Shown: positions 30,811-42,730 of the stretch, in pieces
Position numbering within the stretch: position 1 is the first letter of the stretch
How the letters are laid out: every line of letters begins with the position of its first letter
Source of the DNA: Ceratotherium simum simum
Taxonomy: Eukaryota > Chordata > Mammalia > Perissodactyla > Rhinocerotidae
DNA length: 64,000 nucleotides
Reading direction: 5' to 3'
Assembly: GCF_000283155.1 (NCBI RefSeq)
Contig: NW_004454173.1
Location: 3,556,910 to 3,620,909, forward strand
Notes under the pieces: generated by a model
Told to the model about the DNA's origin: nothing
The model's database searches: none
The model's input: only the letters and a program-made list of their open reading frames with translations
Program-made: the position numbers and the translations under genes

Positions 30811-33655
30811 TAGCTGAAGGCATATATATGCTGATTTGACTTATGATATTTTAGTGTTAATTTAGACATCCCTAGTCACAATAGTAATATGATAATAACT
30901 TGAAGTAAATGAAAGGAAAAGAGAGATATACTAACAAATGAATTTTTAAAATAAAGCACTGATTAAACATACACAATAATCAGAACTAAGCTGATAAAGT
31001 GTTTCCTAAACAAGGCTCTTTGTTGGTCTGCTTTAGAGGAAAATATTCTATAGTTAGTGTATCAGTTTTTACAGAATGCTCCTAAAGTGTCTGAGAGCTG
31101 AAAGCAATTTGCTCCGTCCAGCACTTGAGAGACTCAATCTGCTTTAAGCAAGGTATAATAGATAGATGTACAACATTTTACAAACCAAATAAATGAAGGT
31201 GTGGTTCTACATTTAACAAAGAAGTCACCATATTATTTTAAATGAGCCCAATTCAGTGATGTCTAAAGGATGACAAGCACTAATTTGACCCAAATCAATG
31301 GGGTTTTCCAACTTGGTGATTCTTTGTCTGCATATACCAGATCCAAATGATCTAGAATGTTTCCAGGAACTGAGTTACACCCAGTTTTTCAAAGGATGCT
31401 GGAGATGTAGCTTGGATTGGGTCCCCTTGGAAATGAACTTTGAGATGGAGATTTGTTTGCAGGAGAATTATTGGGGGTGCTCTGGGGAGCAGTACCTGTA
31501 AGGAAGTGAGGGAAGCTGAACCGGGCAGAGAGAGAAGGTGAACTATGAGGAAGCTGAACAGAGATCTCTCTTGATCCCATAGGGAGCTCTGGAGCTTGGG
31601 TAGCCCTTGAGAGTTACCCAAAATTGAGGCCAGGGTCTAGGCTTTGTCATGACCACTACTACCAACACACACACACAAACGCTGACCAGCCTAGGAAAGG
31701 AGGGGGCGTGACATTGTTTGATGCAGCTCCCTCCAGCCGCTGGCAATTCCTGGAGAGTATCTTAGCTGTGAGCCTTCATCAGCCAATACTCCAGGAAAAT
31801 GTGGGCAGGAGTGTCCAGATCCTGAGAGTGGAATCTAGATGCCACACCACAGCATCTACCACACCACACAAAAGAGACAACAATTCATATGACTTGATTT
31901 TAGAGTTCTGGTTAATGAAGGAGGTGACATAGACCCTACCAGTGGACTCAAGCTTCAGTGCTGAACAGTTACCTGTGTCTTTATTATCCAGGGTTCTTAC
32001 GCAGAAATTGGTGATGACATATGAGGAGTGGCCAGGATGGCTTTTAGAAGAAGAGAGTCGCCTAGATCTGTTTTAAACAGAATATTCACTGACAGCCCCT
32101 TATCAAGGCTTACGCTGCTTTAATTAAACAGGCTCCCAAACCCTTGTGATGCTTTTCCCCTCGGGCTAAAAGAAGCTCATCCATCCCTTGCCTATGGAGT
32201 TTACCTAGATTCTCCATCGGTGAGAAAGGGAGGGTCAGTCTGGCAATTACGTGGACAATGAAACTCACAGGATGTTCTTCCTCATCATCAGATCTATACT
32301 TAAAATGAGAAAATGGAAAGATTCTTCCTCCATGCTGGGAGCTTGTGCACATCTTACTACCTCCAGGTGTCATAATACAGTGTCTTTGTTTCAAATCTGA
32401 TTAAGACCCAGGAGTAAACAATGCATATTAATTGATCCATGCATTTTGGTGAACAACAAATTTGAGTCCCTGGATTGATTTTTCTGAGCAAGCCAATAAA
32501 GTGAGTAAACCTTGCATGATTTATCACTGGTCGTCCAAGGCAACGTCAACAGAACTGGTGTGCTGGCCGTGTCTCCTCAGAGAAAGCAGCAGGGTTGTTT
32601 GGGAAAGATCAGGATACAGCATCAAATTTCTGAATCTTTCAAAACTCAACAAAGAAGGGCCATCTACAGCTTTCTGTCTTCTTTGTTGTCAGATGAGTAT
32701 GTGTGTGTACAAGGAAAGATGGTCCATCTGTAAGCTTAGAAGACAATAGACCAAAATGAAATCAAGTGTATTTTTACCAACAGAATGAGTCACTTTCCCC
32801 AAGAGGTTAATGATCATTAATGGCTTTAATTAAGGAGTCATGTGAAGTATTTATCTTGGAAAATGTGGATCCATGTGGCTTGCACCGTTGGATTTTAGTT
32901 CTCTGCGGTGCTTGTGCTCTTTCAGAACACCCTATTAATGTTAGATCTCTTTGGTGCTATATGCTAAGGTTCTGATGCCTGAAGGCATATTTTACAGCGA
33001 CATTGGTCAGGTTTAGCCTGGCGCTTAACTAACTGTGGAGCTAGAATTATTCTTGTTTGCTTTAGGCTTCCAACTTGGAACCTGTAAGATAAATGAGTCA
33101 GTTGCATCTAGTCTCTAGCAATTAACTGGTAATTGGGGCATTTAATCAGAATACCGACTTGAAGGACCTTAGCCTGATTAGATGCTGTTGGCATGAAAAA
33201 AAGATTCAACTCCTAGTTCATCTCATTCATTTGCTATATTCATACCCTAAGTCCAGATCAAACCCAAATCTAGCTTGTCAATTGATACTTATAAAATAAA
33301 TGGATACTTATAAAAATGCTTTATGGAGATTTAATAAATTTAGAAACCCATCTTCTACAAAATACTCAGGTTAATAATATTCCTTCTACAATTATTTATT
33401 ATGCACCTACTTAGTGCAAAAGTCTTGCTCATAGGTGTATAAACATGAATAATACAGCTGTAGAATTCAGGAAGCCTCCGTTGGCCTAAGTTTTACTTCA
33501 GCCAGAGTATAAATCAAGGTAAATAACTGTCCCTCAGTTTCTTCTCTGAAAACCAGATAGCCGCCACACTTCAGGATCCATAGAGTGAAGATGCAACAGA
33601 CAAGTAAGTTTTTGTGGTTTGCACAAAGTAATCAAGATTACACACATGTTAGCAA
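30811..33655. other. No gene recognised; long repeat-poor stretch
   Basis: No young repeat is present. A short CA run lies at 31665-31676. 31430-31860 has wording of an old dispersed repeat that I cannot name. 33385-33460 is weakly L2-like (minus). 32750-33200 is repeat-free and rich in ATTA-core and TGAGTCA words. Open frames (up to 102 codons at 31624-31932) show no domain. Confidence 0.45.
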
Positions 33656-33823
33656 AAGCCAGTGGTTTAAGCCTGGCTATGTATTAGAAACACCTGGAAT
33701 GTGTTCAAAAACAATGATTCCTGGACCATACCCTATTCCTGTTAGACCAGACTATCTGGGGATGGGAACTTTGCATCAATTTCTCATCAATTTTCATCAA
33801 GTAGCTTAGGTGATTTTAAAGTG
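33656..33823 (+). mobile_element. MER5A non-autonomous hAT element
   Basis: 'agccagtggtttaagcctgg', 'ttagaaacacctggaatgtg', 'cctggaccataccctattcc' and 'gtagcttaggtgatttt' follow the MER5A layout. Confidence 0.7.
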
Positions 33824-34439
33824 TTAAAACATGTTGACAGCAAAAAGAAAAATTTTATTTAACTTTAAGGATATGAATACAGAGTTGTAGCAAGAAGATG
33901 GAGGATCCTAACAGTCTGTGAGGCCACAGGAAAAATCGGTGTGGGTGTAAAGGGGTGGAATGGAAGTTGGGGACATGGGATCCAAGAAGCCGTCCTCTGG
34001 CCATCTGAATCTGGCACTGCAATTGCCTCTCCACTCATGAATACAGGACCCTACTTGCCAGCAGAAAGTGCTGAGGGAGGTGGCCTCTGCTTCACATCTG
34101 CCTTCCAAATCTCAGACGTTTGAGGCCAAGTGTCATTTGAGGCCTTTTCATCTTTGCAGAATAGGAAAACACTATAAAAGGAAAGTGGAATGTGAGTCAA
34201 GCTAGACCATCTGAGTATCCCTTACAGCCATCCCTGGGAGATCAGTCACATCCATTCTCTTGGTTTCAATTACTATCTGAATGATGATGCCACTCAAATC
34301 AATATCTGTAGCTAACAACTCTCCCTTGAGCTTCAGATTTATATATCCAGCTGCCTGCCAGACAGCCCCACCTAGACATTCCAGGTGATGCAAAGTCAGC
34401 ATATCCCCAAATGAACTCACCCCACTGCTACACTTGCCT
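33824..34439. other. No gene recognised
   Basis: Unique sequence without supported coding potential. Confidence 0.4.
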
Positions 34440-34807
34440 CTCTTCTTATGCTTCCAATTGCCGTGCGTGCCACCATCATCCACCCAGGCATCCAGGCTGC
34501 TTTCCTAACCTATGTGCTGGGCTCCTTCCTTTGCCTCACCTCCCATATCCAATCTTCTAGAACAATCTATTTGTCTTCTGAATCTTTGTCATTCATCCTG
34601 TCCTCTCCAGCCTTGCTATCACTGTCCCAATTTAAGCCTCCATCATTTCTCGCCAGGATTTCTGCACCAACTTCCTTATTGATTCCCCTAGCCCCAGTCT
34701 TCAACCCCTCAAATCTATCCTCCATATAGTTGACAATGACTGGTTTAACACAGACATGATCACATCAGCTCCCTGCTTAAAGCTCTGTCATGGTTCTTCA
34801 TCCTATT
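34440..34807 (+). mobile_element. L2 LINE, upstream part
   Basis: L2 wording precedes the 3' region: 'cttcaacccctcaaatctat', 'cctccatatagttgacaatg', 'acagacatgatcacatcagc', 'tccctgcttaaagctctgtc'. The collinear 3' end appears at 35511-36015 after other insertions. Confidence 0.65.
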
Positions 34808-35013
34808 GCAAAGGCCTCAAACTTGGCAGCAAATTAAAATCTATATAAAATCTGTTATAAGACATATCTTGGGGGCTTTTAGAACAATCAATGCCTGAGC
34901 CCCACTTCAGATCAAGTGAATCAGCATCTCTGGGGATAGAGTTTGGGAATCAGTATTTTTAAAAAGCTCCCTGATTGATTCTAATATACAGCTAGTGCCT
35001 ATTAGACCAAATT
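34808..35013 (+). mobile_element. MER5A element nested in L2
   Basis: 'ctcaaacttggcagcaaatt', 'cctgagccccacttcagatc', 'gggaatcagtatttttaaaa' and 'agctccctgattgattctaa' are MER5A blocks. It lies between the two parts of an L2. Confidence 0.75.
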
Positions 35014-35019
35014 CTGCTA

Positions 35020-35344
35020 TCGTTATCTATTTGCTATACAACACAACTTAGTTGCACAATAACTTAGTGGCTTAAAACAACCACCATTTTATGATATCTC
35101 ACAATTTCATGGATCATGAATTCAGAGAGGGCTTGCCTGGGCAATCTGCTCCACATCAGCTGGGGTCACCTGTTGGTATTTAGATGACAGATGAGCTGGT
35201 CTGGAGGACCTGAGATGGCTTCACTGAAGTCAGAAAGGCTGGGCTCGCTGGCACCATCAACTGAGCACCTACACGTGGCCTCTTCAGCACATCGACCTCA
35301 GATTAGTTGGTCTTGTTTCATTGTAGACTTCTTACATGGCCTTG
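35020..35344 (+). repeat. Old interspersed repeat, family not assigned
   Basis: 'ttagttgcacaataacttag' with 'tggcttaaaacaaccaccat', 'ggcaatctgctccacatcag', 'cctgagatggcttcactgaa' and 'cttacatgg' match an ancient dispersed mammalian repeat that I recognise by wording but cannot name. Confidence 0.55.
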
Positions 35345-35505
35345 CTGCCCAATATATGCTCCACAGACCAGCCGTATGGGCATCGTCACCTGGAAGCTTG
35401 TTAGAGAAGGCAGAACCTCTGGCCCCACGCAGACCTTATGACCAGAATCAACTTTTTAACAAGATCCACAGGTGATTCATACGCACCCTAAGGTCTGAGA
35501 AGCCC
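35345..35505 (+). mobile_element. MER20 non-autonomous hAT element
   Basis: 'ccacagaccagccgtatggg', 'catcgtcacctggaagcttg', 'ttagagaaggcagaacctct', 'tttttaacaagatccacagg' and 'tgattcatacgcaccctaag' follow the MER20 consensus order. Confidence 0.75.
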
Positions 35506-35510
35506 TGACC

Positions 35511-36015
35511 TACAGGTCAGAATCTGATCTCCTTCAGGTGTTTGGGGGCTTCTTTTATCTGGCTCTTGCCACACCTTTCCAGCCTTAATACTCTGCCTTT
35601 TTTCTCCCAGACTTTAAGATGCAGGAACGCTAAGTGACTTTTCGCTCCCCGGAATGTATTCTCCACACCTCTGCTCCTTGTCCTCGCTGCCCATACTATC
35701 TTCCCTCTTTCCTCCTGTCACCAGACATCCAGTGCTCATTCTTTCAACCAAGTGCAAGTATCACTTCTGGCAGGATTCTTTCCCTGACCCTCTCACCCCT
35801 GACTCAGGGTTGAGTGCCTCTCTTCTGCTGCCACTGCCCCCGTGCAGATTATCCTGCATTTGTGACATTGTACTTACATTTATGTAAAATTTTCTGTTTC
35901 TGGGTCAGCATCCTCCCCTAAACTGTGAGCTCCTTATAGACAAGGTTTATGCCTCAGTTATATCTATTTTCTACCACTTCACACAGTCTCTAGCACATAA
36001 CAGTTGCTCAATTAA
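35511..36015 (+). mobile_element. L2 LINE 3' end
   Basis: 'tctggctcttgccacacctt', 'tggcaggattctttccctga', 'aaactgtgagctccttatag' and 'acaaggtttatgcctcag', ending 'agcacataacagttgctcaa', give the standard L2 3' sequence. It continues the L2 at 34440-34807. Confidence 0.85.
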
Positions 36016-36064
36016 TGGCAACTAACTGAAAGGAAATACTATGAGCACATAATTTGATTGAAAT

Positions 36065-36245
36065 TGTTCTCAGCAACTTGTAGATCACAATCACCCTTGC
36101 AGCTTTTTTAAGCCTATCTTCCTGAGCATCATTGCTAGAGATTCTGACTGAGGAGCACTGGGTGGAGGCCAGACATCAGTATCTTGAAGAAATGTCACGG
36201 GTGATTCTGAGCCACAATCAGGGTATGAAAACTGGGGTTCTATGG
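36065..36245 (+). mobile_element. MER5A non-autonomous hAT element
   Basis: 'gctagagattctgactgagg', 'ggaggccagacatcagtatc' and 'gtgattctgagccacaatca' match MER5A. Confidence 0.65.
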
Positions 36246-36469
36246 TGAAGGATAAAATATATATTTTCCTCATTTATTTTATACTAACTAATCTCACTAT
36301 TTAGTAGTTGGTCCAAATAAGCAAGCAAAAATTTTAGAGATCGTTATAACGCTAAATTGTACGAGACTGTGATAATACTGTTAATACATTTGTAATTCAG
36401 ATATCTCTAGATTCTAAGCCAATGAGTACAGATGTAATTTCATTAACATTTATACCCAAAATGTGACTG

Positions 36470-36720
36470 TATAAAACAAAACTTCAAAACTATTAGAAGA
36501 AGAGATAGAAAAAAATCTGTTTATGATCTCAGGAGAGAAATGGATCACTTATATAGACACAAAAAGCACAGCTCATAAAGAAAAATATTGGCAAATTGGT
36601 CACTAAAATGGAAAACCTTGGTACAATAAATCATAAACTAAGGTAAGATATAAGGCACAACATGGAAGAAGATATTGGCAATACATGTAGCCTAAAAAGG
36701 ACAAATATCCAGAACATATC
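36470..36720 (+). mobile_element. L1 ORF2 C-terminal fragment
   Basis: 'aacttcaaaactattagaag' and 'agacacaaaaagcacagctc', ending 'acaaatatccagaacatatc', match the L1 ORF2 segment that reads '…atgacaccaaaagcacaagc…ggtctagtatccagaatat'. Frames are destroyed. Confidence 0.7.
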
Positions 36721-37597
36721 AAGTATCACTGACGCTGGACACATGCAGAGTTGCCCCTGAGAGATGCGGGTGAACCCTAGGATCAACCAAGCTTCCTTCC
36801 TGGAGAGTTTCCAGGCTTCTGGAGGAACATCCCTGGCAGAGCCTGAGGGTCTCCCTGAGTTGAGAAGACAGAGCTGAGAGTCTGAGGGAGGCCAAGGCAG
36901 CTAATGTTTGCAGAGAACACCCCAGGGAGGAGAGAGTAGCACAGAGAGAGAGAGCTCTGAAGATCTGAAGGGGGTCCTCTCCAGTCTTCATCCGAGAACT
37001 GATTAGTGAATGCGTGTGAGGAGAGTACCCGAGGCTGGAGAAAGAACCACCAGAAAAGATTAGAGAAAATGAGTCTCAGGGCTCATGTAGTGCTGGAAAT
37101 AGTCTGGAGTTTTGCCAGCCAGGTGGAAAAACCTTCTAATTCACATAACTCATGGAACATTAGGTAGAGGCCTCAGTAATGAGGAAAATTATCCTAAACA
37201 AAAGACTCCTGCCTAACAAAGCTAAAAAGCAAGTCTTGAGAGGATCAAACTGTTTCCAATTTACTTAACTGTGTTCCAGAACAAGTTCAAAATTAGTTAC
37301 AGAAATACAAAATTATTGGCACTTAATAAAGTAAAATTCACAATGTTTTAAGACCCAATGAAAATTCTCAGGCATGCAAAGAAACATGAAAACATGACCC
37401 ATAATGAGAAGGAAAATCAAACAATCTAAACCAACCCAGAAATGACACAGATAATAGAAGTAGTAGGTAAAAACATTAAAATAGTTATTATAACTACATG
37501 CATGTAATCAAGAATGTAGAGGAAAGATGGAGCATGTTAAGTAGAGACATGACAGATATTTAAAAAAAAAAAAAGCACTGAAATAGAACTTCTAGAG

Positions 37598-38290
37598 ATG
37601 AAAACTACGTCTGAGATGAAAACTGCACTGAGTGAGATTAACTGCAGATTAGACACTGACAAAGAAAAGATTAGTAAACCTGAAGATACAGCAATAGAAA
37701 CCAGATTAACTAAAGTGAAACACAGAGAGAAAAAAGACTGCAAAGCATCAGTGAGCTGTAGGACTATTTCAGGTGGCCTAATATACAGGTGGAGTCCAAG
37801 AAGGAGGAGTGAATAAAAAATATGTATATATATACATACACTTGAAGAAAATGACCAAAATTTTTCCAAATTTGGTGCAAATTATAATCCTACAGTTTCA
37901 AGAAGCTCAATAAACCCCAAACACAAACACAAAAAAATGAAGAAAACTACACTAAGGACATCATAATCAAATTTCTTAAAACTAGTGATAAAGAGAAAAT
38001 CTTAAAAGTAGCTAGAGCAAAAAAGACGTATTATTTTCAAAAACCAAAAACTAAAAATTACAGCAGATTTAATCACCAGAAACAGTACAAGCCAGGAAAC
38101 AGTGTAGCAACATTATTGAAATACTAAAAGTAAAACACAAAATATAAAATTCTATAGCCAGCAAAAATATTTATCAAAAACAAAGGTAAAAGAGAGACTT
38201 TCAAACATACAAAAGCTGAGAATTCCTCAGGAAGCCCAAATTTCTGGAGATGTTAAAGGACGTCCTTCCAGCAGAAGGAAACAAACACCA
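37598..38290 (+). pseudogene. L1-type ORF1 remnant
   Basis: The translation begins with coiled-coil wording (MKTTSEMKTALSEINCRLDT, then DKEKISKPEDTAIE) as in L1M ORF1p. The frame is lost before the RRM; nucleotide blocks such as 'ggtggagtccaagaaggagg' correspond to the GVPEGE region. Further on, 'aaatttggtgcaaattataa', 'agaaaatcttaaaagtagct' and 'gtccttccagcagaaggaaa' trace ORF1 to its end. Non-functional. Confidence 0.82.
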
Positions 38291-38383
38291 GATGGAAATC
38301 TAAAGCTACACAAAGGTATGAGGCACACTTGTAAATACAACAAATTTTTCTTTTTATTTTTAACCGTTTTAAAAGATAACTGA

Positions 38384-38688
38384 GGGGCCGGCCTGATGGC
38401 TTAGCGGTTAAGTGCACGCGCTCCACAGCCGGTGGCCCGGGTTCGGATCCCGGACGCGCACCGCCGCACCGCTTCTCCGGCCATGCTGAGGCCGCGTCCC
38501 ACATACAGCAACTAGAAGGATGTGCAGCTATGACATACAATTATCTACTGGGGCTTTGGGAAAAAAAAAAAGGAGGAGGATTGGCAATAGATGTTAGCTC
38601 AGAGCTGGTCTTCCTCGGCAAAACCAGGAGGATTAGCATGGATGTTAGCTCAGGGCTGATCTTCCTCACAAAAAAAAAAAAAAAAATT
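38384..38688 (+). mobile_element. ERE SINE, well preserved
   Basis: GGGGCCGGCCTGATGGCTTA start, GCGGTTAAGTGCACGCGCTC A-box region and CCCGGGTTCGGATCCCGG B-box region. The body has 'agcaactagaaggatgtgca', two 'gatgttagctcag' motifs and an A17 tail. Perfect 13-bp duplications AAAAGATAACTGA (38371-38383 and 38689-38701). One of the least decayed SINEs here, so probably recent. Confidence 0.96.
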
Positions 38689-39061
38689 AAAAGATAACTG
38701 ACCATCTAAAACCAAAATCATAACAACGTGTTGTGAGGTTTATAACAAATGTAGAAGTGAAATGGATGAGAGCAAACGATACACAATGGCCTGGAGGAGT
38801 GACTGGAAGCAGGTTGGTATAAGGCTCCTACGCTGCACGTGACCTGCAAGTTAGACTGTGTCGGGGAGAGGAGCAGCAGGGAGAGATTATGGGAAGACAT
38901 GAGAAAATGTTGGGTGGTGACAGATATGTTCATCATCTCAGCTATGGTGATAGTTTCACAGGAGTATAAGTATGCCAAAACATCAAATTGTATACTTTCT
39001 ATGCAACTTAGTGTATGTCCATTATACTTCAATAAAGCTATAAAAAGCAGAAAAAATCATG

Positions 39062-39900
39062 AGATATAATTTTACACTCATCAGACTTGCAAAATTCAAA
39101 AAGGTCTAAGCAATATCATGTGTTGTCAAGAACAGGATTATACACGGTGAAAGGGAGTATAAAATTTGCACAACCTCTTTGGAAAGCAATTTGGCAATAT
39201 CAAGTTGAAGATGAGCAGAGGAACATACCTTCAACTTTGCATTTCTACTTTCAGGCAATTACCCTAAAAAAGTATTACACGTGCACTTTAAGACATAAGT
39301 ATATTCGTTGCAGCATTGTTCTAAGAGCAAAAAATTAGAAACAACTTGAATGTCCATCTGTATGGGAACAATAAATGTAAGTATATTTACACATATATTA
39401 TAATGTATTTGTATATTATATAGCATAAGTAAATTGTGGAGTTCTCATATGATGCAATGCAATACAACAGGGTTTTTTTCTCACTTCTACGTGGAAAGGA
39501 ACCATCTGTGGATCTTTAGGTCTGGAGTGGGGCTTAAGGTGGTGCCGTTTTAAGAAGCTCCATAGTGATCCTGCTGCTTCTGGTCCGTGGGATTTTGTGT
39601 AGTAAGACCATAAGGCGTGAATGAACTAGACGTATATGTATCAACATGGAAAGGTCTAAAAACATATAAAGGAAAAAAAGCAAGTTGCCAAAATATGTGT
39701 ATGGTATGATAGCTTTGGCGTAAAAGTTTAAAAACGCAGAGCAGTACTATACATTGTTCATGAATATGAATAGACATAAGATTAAAGACATGGACATGAA
39801 GGGTAAACAACAGTAGAAGTTGATTGTAGGAGGGGAGGAAAGGCAATAAATAGTGCTGGAGAGGGAAACAGGAACCTCCACTTTAATCATTACATCCCAT
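39062..39900 (+). mobile_element. L1 LINE 3' part (old), split by MER20
   Basis: 'tacactcatcagacttgcaa', 'gttgcagcattgttctaaga' and 'gaaacaacttgaatgtccat' mark the ORF2 C-terminus. The piece from about 39615 ('atatgtatcaacatggaaag', 'gtacattgttcatgaatatg'-like wording) continues the 3' UTR after the interruption. Confidence 0.75.
39485..39605 (-). mobile_element. MER20-like hAT fragment nested in L1
   Basis: 'ttaggtctggagtggggctt', 'gttttaagaagctccatagt' and 'gatcctgctgcttctggtcc' are the reversed MER20 left half. Confidence 0.6.
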
Positions 39901-41664
39901 TTTGTTTACATTTAAAAAAACCCTGGAGGTAAAATCTAAAACAGCAACATTTGTTCCTTGTTGGATGTGTACACAATTGTTTTACAGGATTCTGAGAACT
40001 CTGACATATTTTAAGCTTATAAAACAAATACAAAAGGGAATTAATACCCAAATACAACCTATTGCACATAATTTGAATTCCATCATAATAACAGTGTTAG
40101 AAATCTACACATCCAAAGCTGAAATGGCTGTGCTGCCGCTGGGTCTGGAAGCCGGAGAGCCTCACCGACGCCTCACAGAATGAGGTAGAAGCTCCTTTTG
40201 GGAGCACAGAGTATCTTGGTCTGCCAAGATAGCACACTCCCATTTTGCGGGGTTAGTCTCCCTAAGGAAATGCCACTCTGTAATGAGATTTTCTTTCTTT
40301 GGGCGTCAGATTGTGCCCTGGTATGGCTGAAGTTTGTTTATGGGATATATGTCCATGGCTGATGCAACCTGTAGTATTTTGAATGTTGGTGGTAATGCTA
40401 TGCTTGAAATGTAAGAGTGGGAAGGGCTGTAGCCATGATTTTAAGGGGTGAGTAATTTTCCTCTGGTCACCTATGATGTGACAAGCAGCCCAGCCTTAAT
40501 GACTGAAAGGAAGGGCCCAGAGCACTCTGAGGAATTGGGACAGTCACCTGGTCTGTCCTACTGCTATTGCAGCGACTGAGACCTTTTAGCACTCTGGCTA
40601 TTTCCTCCCCGAGTGGATGAAGAAGGACCCAGCTTCCCAGGAACCCACAGGCTATCAAAACAACACCCTCTTCACCACCAGGTTGCGCCAAGTCCTTTTA
40701 TCTTATGTGAATCCTCCCCTTCCCGCCACTTGCTCATGGGAGGACAGCAGGTGGATTAACGTGTGCTTGGTTTTGGTGTAGACTCTGAGTCTCTGCTTTT
40801 GTGTGGAGGAGCAAGAACATACTTCATTTCCAGGACTATAAAATGGACTTTAACCATCCTGAGAGGTTTAGCTGGATGCAGGGGCCCCTGCAGCAATGAT
40901 GACTGAGCCTCTCACTGACTCACAGGGCCACTGTGGTCAGGGGCCTGAGCTGGGAATCTGCAGCCCACGGTGCTGGCAGGTCCACAGAGGTGCCCCTATA
41001 GGGGCGGAACTTGGCTCCTGTCCCTCTAGCCACCTGTGAAGGTGGGAATCCACTGCACCCATTGTTCAGGAAATTGGAATAATGCCACTGAACCTTGAGG
41101 CCAGAGATCTTGTCACCATTCTGGCAAAGAGGGAAGAATGCTCTTCTGTGTTCTGCCCAGGCAGGGGGATGGGGAAACAGAAGGGAGGGTTGTCAGTAAG
41201 GTTTGTTGAGCCCCAAAGTGCTACACTGCTTAATATACGGCTCACTCCATTTTGCACAACTAAGCCCTTTTTCTACAATGAAAAGTGCTGTCACCTGGAC
41301 TAGGTCAGGAAGATTCTGGTATCAGCTGCTAGGCCATTCCTGAAATCAGCTCTCCATCCTGGCTCGTTGGGCCAGACTGCTCCTCCCTGTGATAACTTCT
41401 CTCTAAAGACTCTGTTGTGCTTCTGGCTCCCGTTGGGGCCAAACCAGTCCGTCAGACGTGGCTGTGTGATGAGTCCCAAGAGCGGGCAGCATGCAAGTCT
41501 TCTGTTTTCCTGAGGAGGCTTTCAGTCCCCATGTGAATTAGTGGCTATAAAAGGAAAGGTCAAAGGGAGGAGCAGCGTTCAAATCTACTTACCAGGGTCC
41601 GCGGGGCTCGGTTCCTGTCTAATGGGGACTCTGTATTGCAAGCATATTGACTATTTTTTCATGC
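39901..41664. other. No gene recognised; unique sequence
   Basis: No repeat family is recognised. Opposed frames at 41066-41303 and a 93-codon frame at 39902-40183 lack any domain. The region is GC-richer from about 40460. Confidence 0.45.
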
Positions 41665-41770
41665 GTTTCTGTTTGATTATCACGTGAACTCTGTGAGCCG
41701 GATGATATTATCCAGATATTTCAAATTAGGCTCAGTGAATTATAAGTGAAGCAGTAGTTTAGGGAAGGGA
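41665..41770 (-). mobile_element. Probable MIR fragment
   Basis: 'tgtgagccggatgatattat' followed by 'ccagatatttcaaattaggc' resembles the reversed MIR 3' half. Weak. Confidence 0.35.
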
Positions 41771-42604
41771 GAAATTAGTTGGAGAAGGTAAGATGAGCCA
41801 ACTCTTTTGAAAGAGAAGGATTGGGGTTGGGGGTAGATTTAAAGAATCTATTAAAGTTGGAGTTCAACTCTTGAGAATAGCAACTTGAGATGGAGTCCCT
41901 ATATTATAAAGCAACCCTGCAATGCCTAGAATCTTCCACAGGTAGACATGGGTGAAATGGTCTCAGAAATTAGAAATGAGAGGAACAGTCACCAAGTAAC
42001 ACTCTGGACCATGAGATTATTCTGTTGAATGTCATTAAGACCGGAAGACAAAGGTGTTACCAGGAGGAGAAGTAGCTTATTCATTTCATATTCAGCCACA
42101 CCACATCATACTCAGAAGTAGGGACACAATGGGTAAAGAGAGCAAGTGTCTGAGGTCTCCAGATGTTGAAGTCTTTGGATATTATTTCAGTAAAAGACAA
42201 AGTTTAGCTAAAATCCCAAAATTTTGATGGGAAACTTGGCCCAGAAGTTTGAGCTGATTCGATAATGTAAGGAAGAGGAAAATGCTGTTAAAATTACAAC
42301 TGTGTTTGGAAAATCCTTCTGACTTGCTGGACAGTTTATAGGCTTCAGTATTACAAAGCTAATCCTGGAGCTCTAGAAGTTAGAATGGCTCTGTATAAGA
42401 GGGAGAAGGATTTGGAGCCCGGGGCTTGGAGTAGGGGATCATCTGGGTAGGAGTGAGGGCAGGGGGTGGTGTCGGTCTGAAACATCTCTGCACGGAGTGG
42501 CCAGTGTGAAACCTTGTTGGAGGGGAGGCCAGCAGGGATGACCAACGTTCAATTTAAAATTGCCTGAAATCTTATGTTAAAAACACCTACTCTTTGGAGT
42601 AGAC
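41771..42604. other. No gene recognised
   Basis: Unique sequence without supported features. Confidence 0.4.
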
Positions 42605-42730
42605 AAAGACTGGTAAGTTAGGACTTAAAATGTATGAACCACAGAAGAAAAACTGATAAATTTGACTTCATCAAAATTTAAAACTTTTGCTCATTGAAAG
42701 ACAGCATTAAGAAAATGAATAGATAGGCCA
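42605..42730 (+). mobile_element. L1 ORF2 fragment
   Basis: 'aatttgacttcatcaaaatt', 'taaaacttttgctcattgaa' and 'agacagcattaagaaaatga' are the L1 ORF2 C-terminal segment, preserved for only about 125 bp. Confidence 0.75.

Larger units (their letters stand above)
36721..39060 (+). mobile_element. L1/HAL1-type element with ORF1 but no ORF2
   Basis: 36721-37590 is a GC-richer 5' region ('gattagagaaaatgagtctc', 'ggtggaaaaaccttctaatt') like an L1M 5' UTR. 37590-38290 is ORF1-derived. After 38290 the sequence passes directly to a 3' UTR ('taacaacgtgttgtgaggtt') and the terminal 'ggtgatagtttcacaggagt'/'cttcaataaagctataa' end. The roughly 3.5 kb of ORF2 is absent. It is split by an ERE at 38384. Whether the final tail belongs to the same insertion is inferred from collinearity. 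Confidence 0.75.

Noticed and set aside
38384..38480. tRNA gene with A and B boxes
   Set aside because: The tRNA-like portion is the head of an ERE SINE, without a foldable acceptor stem or anticodon arm, followed by SINE body and A tail.
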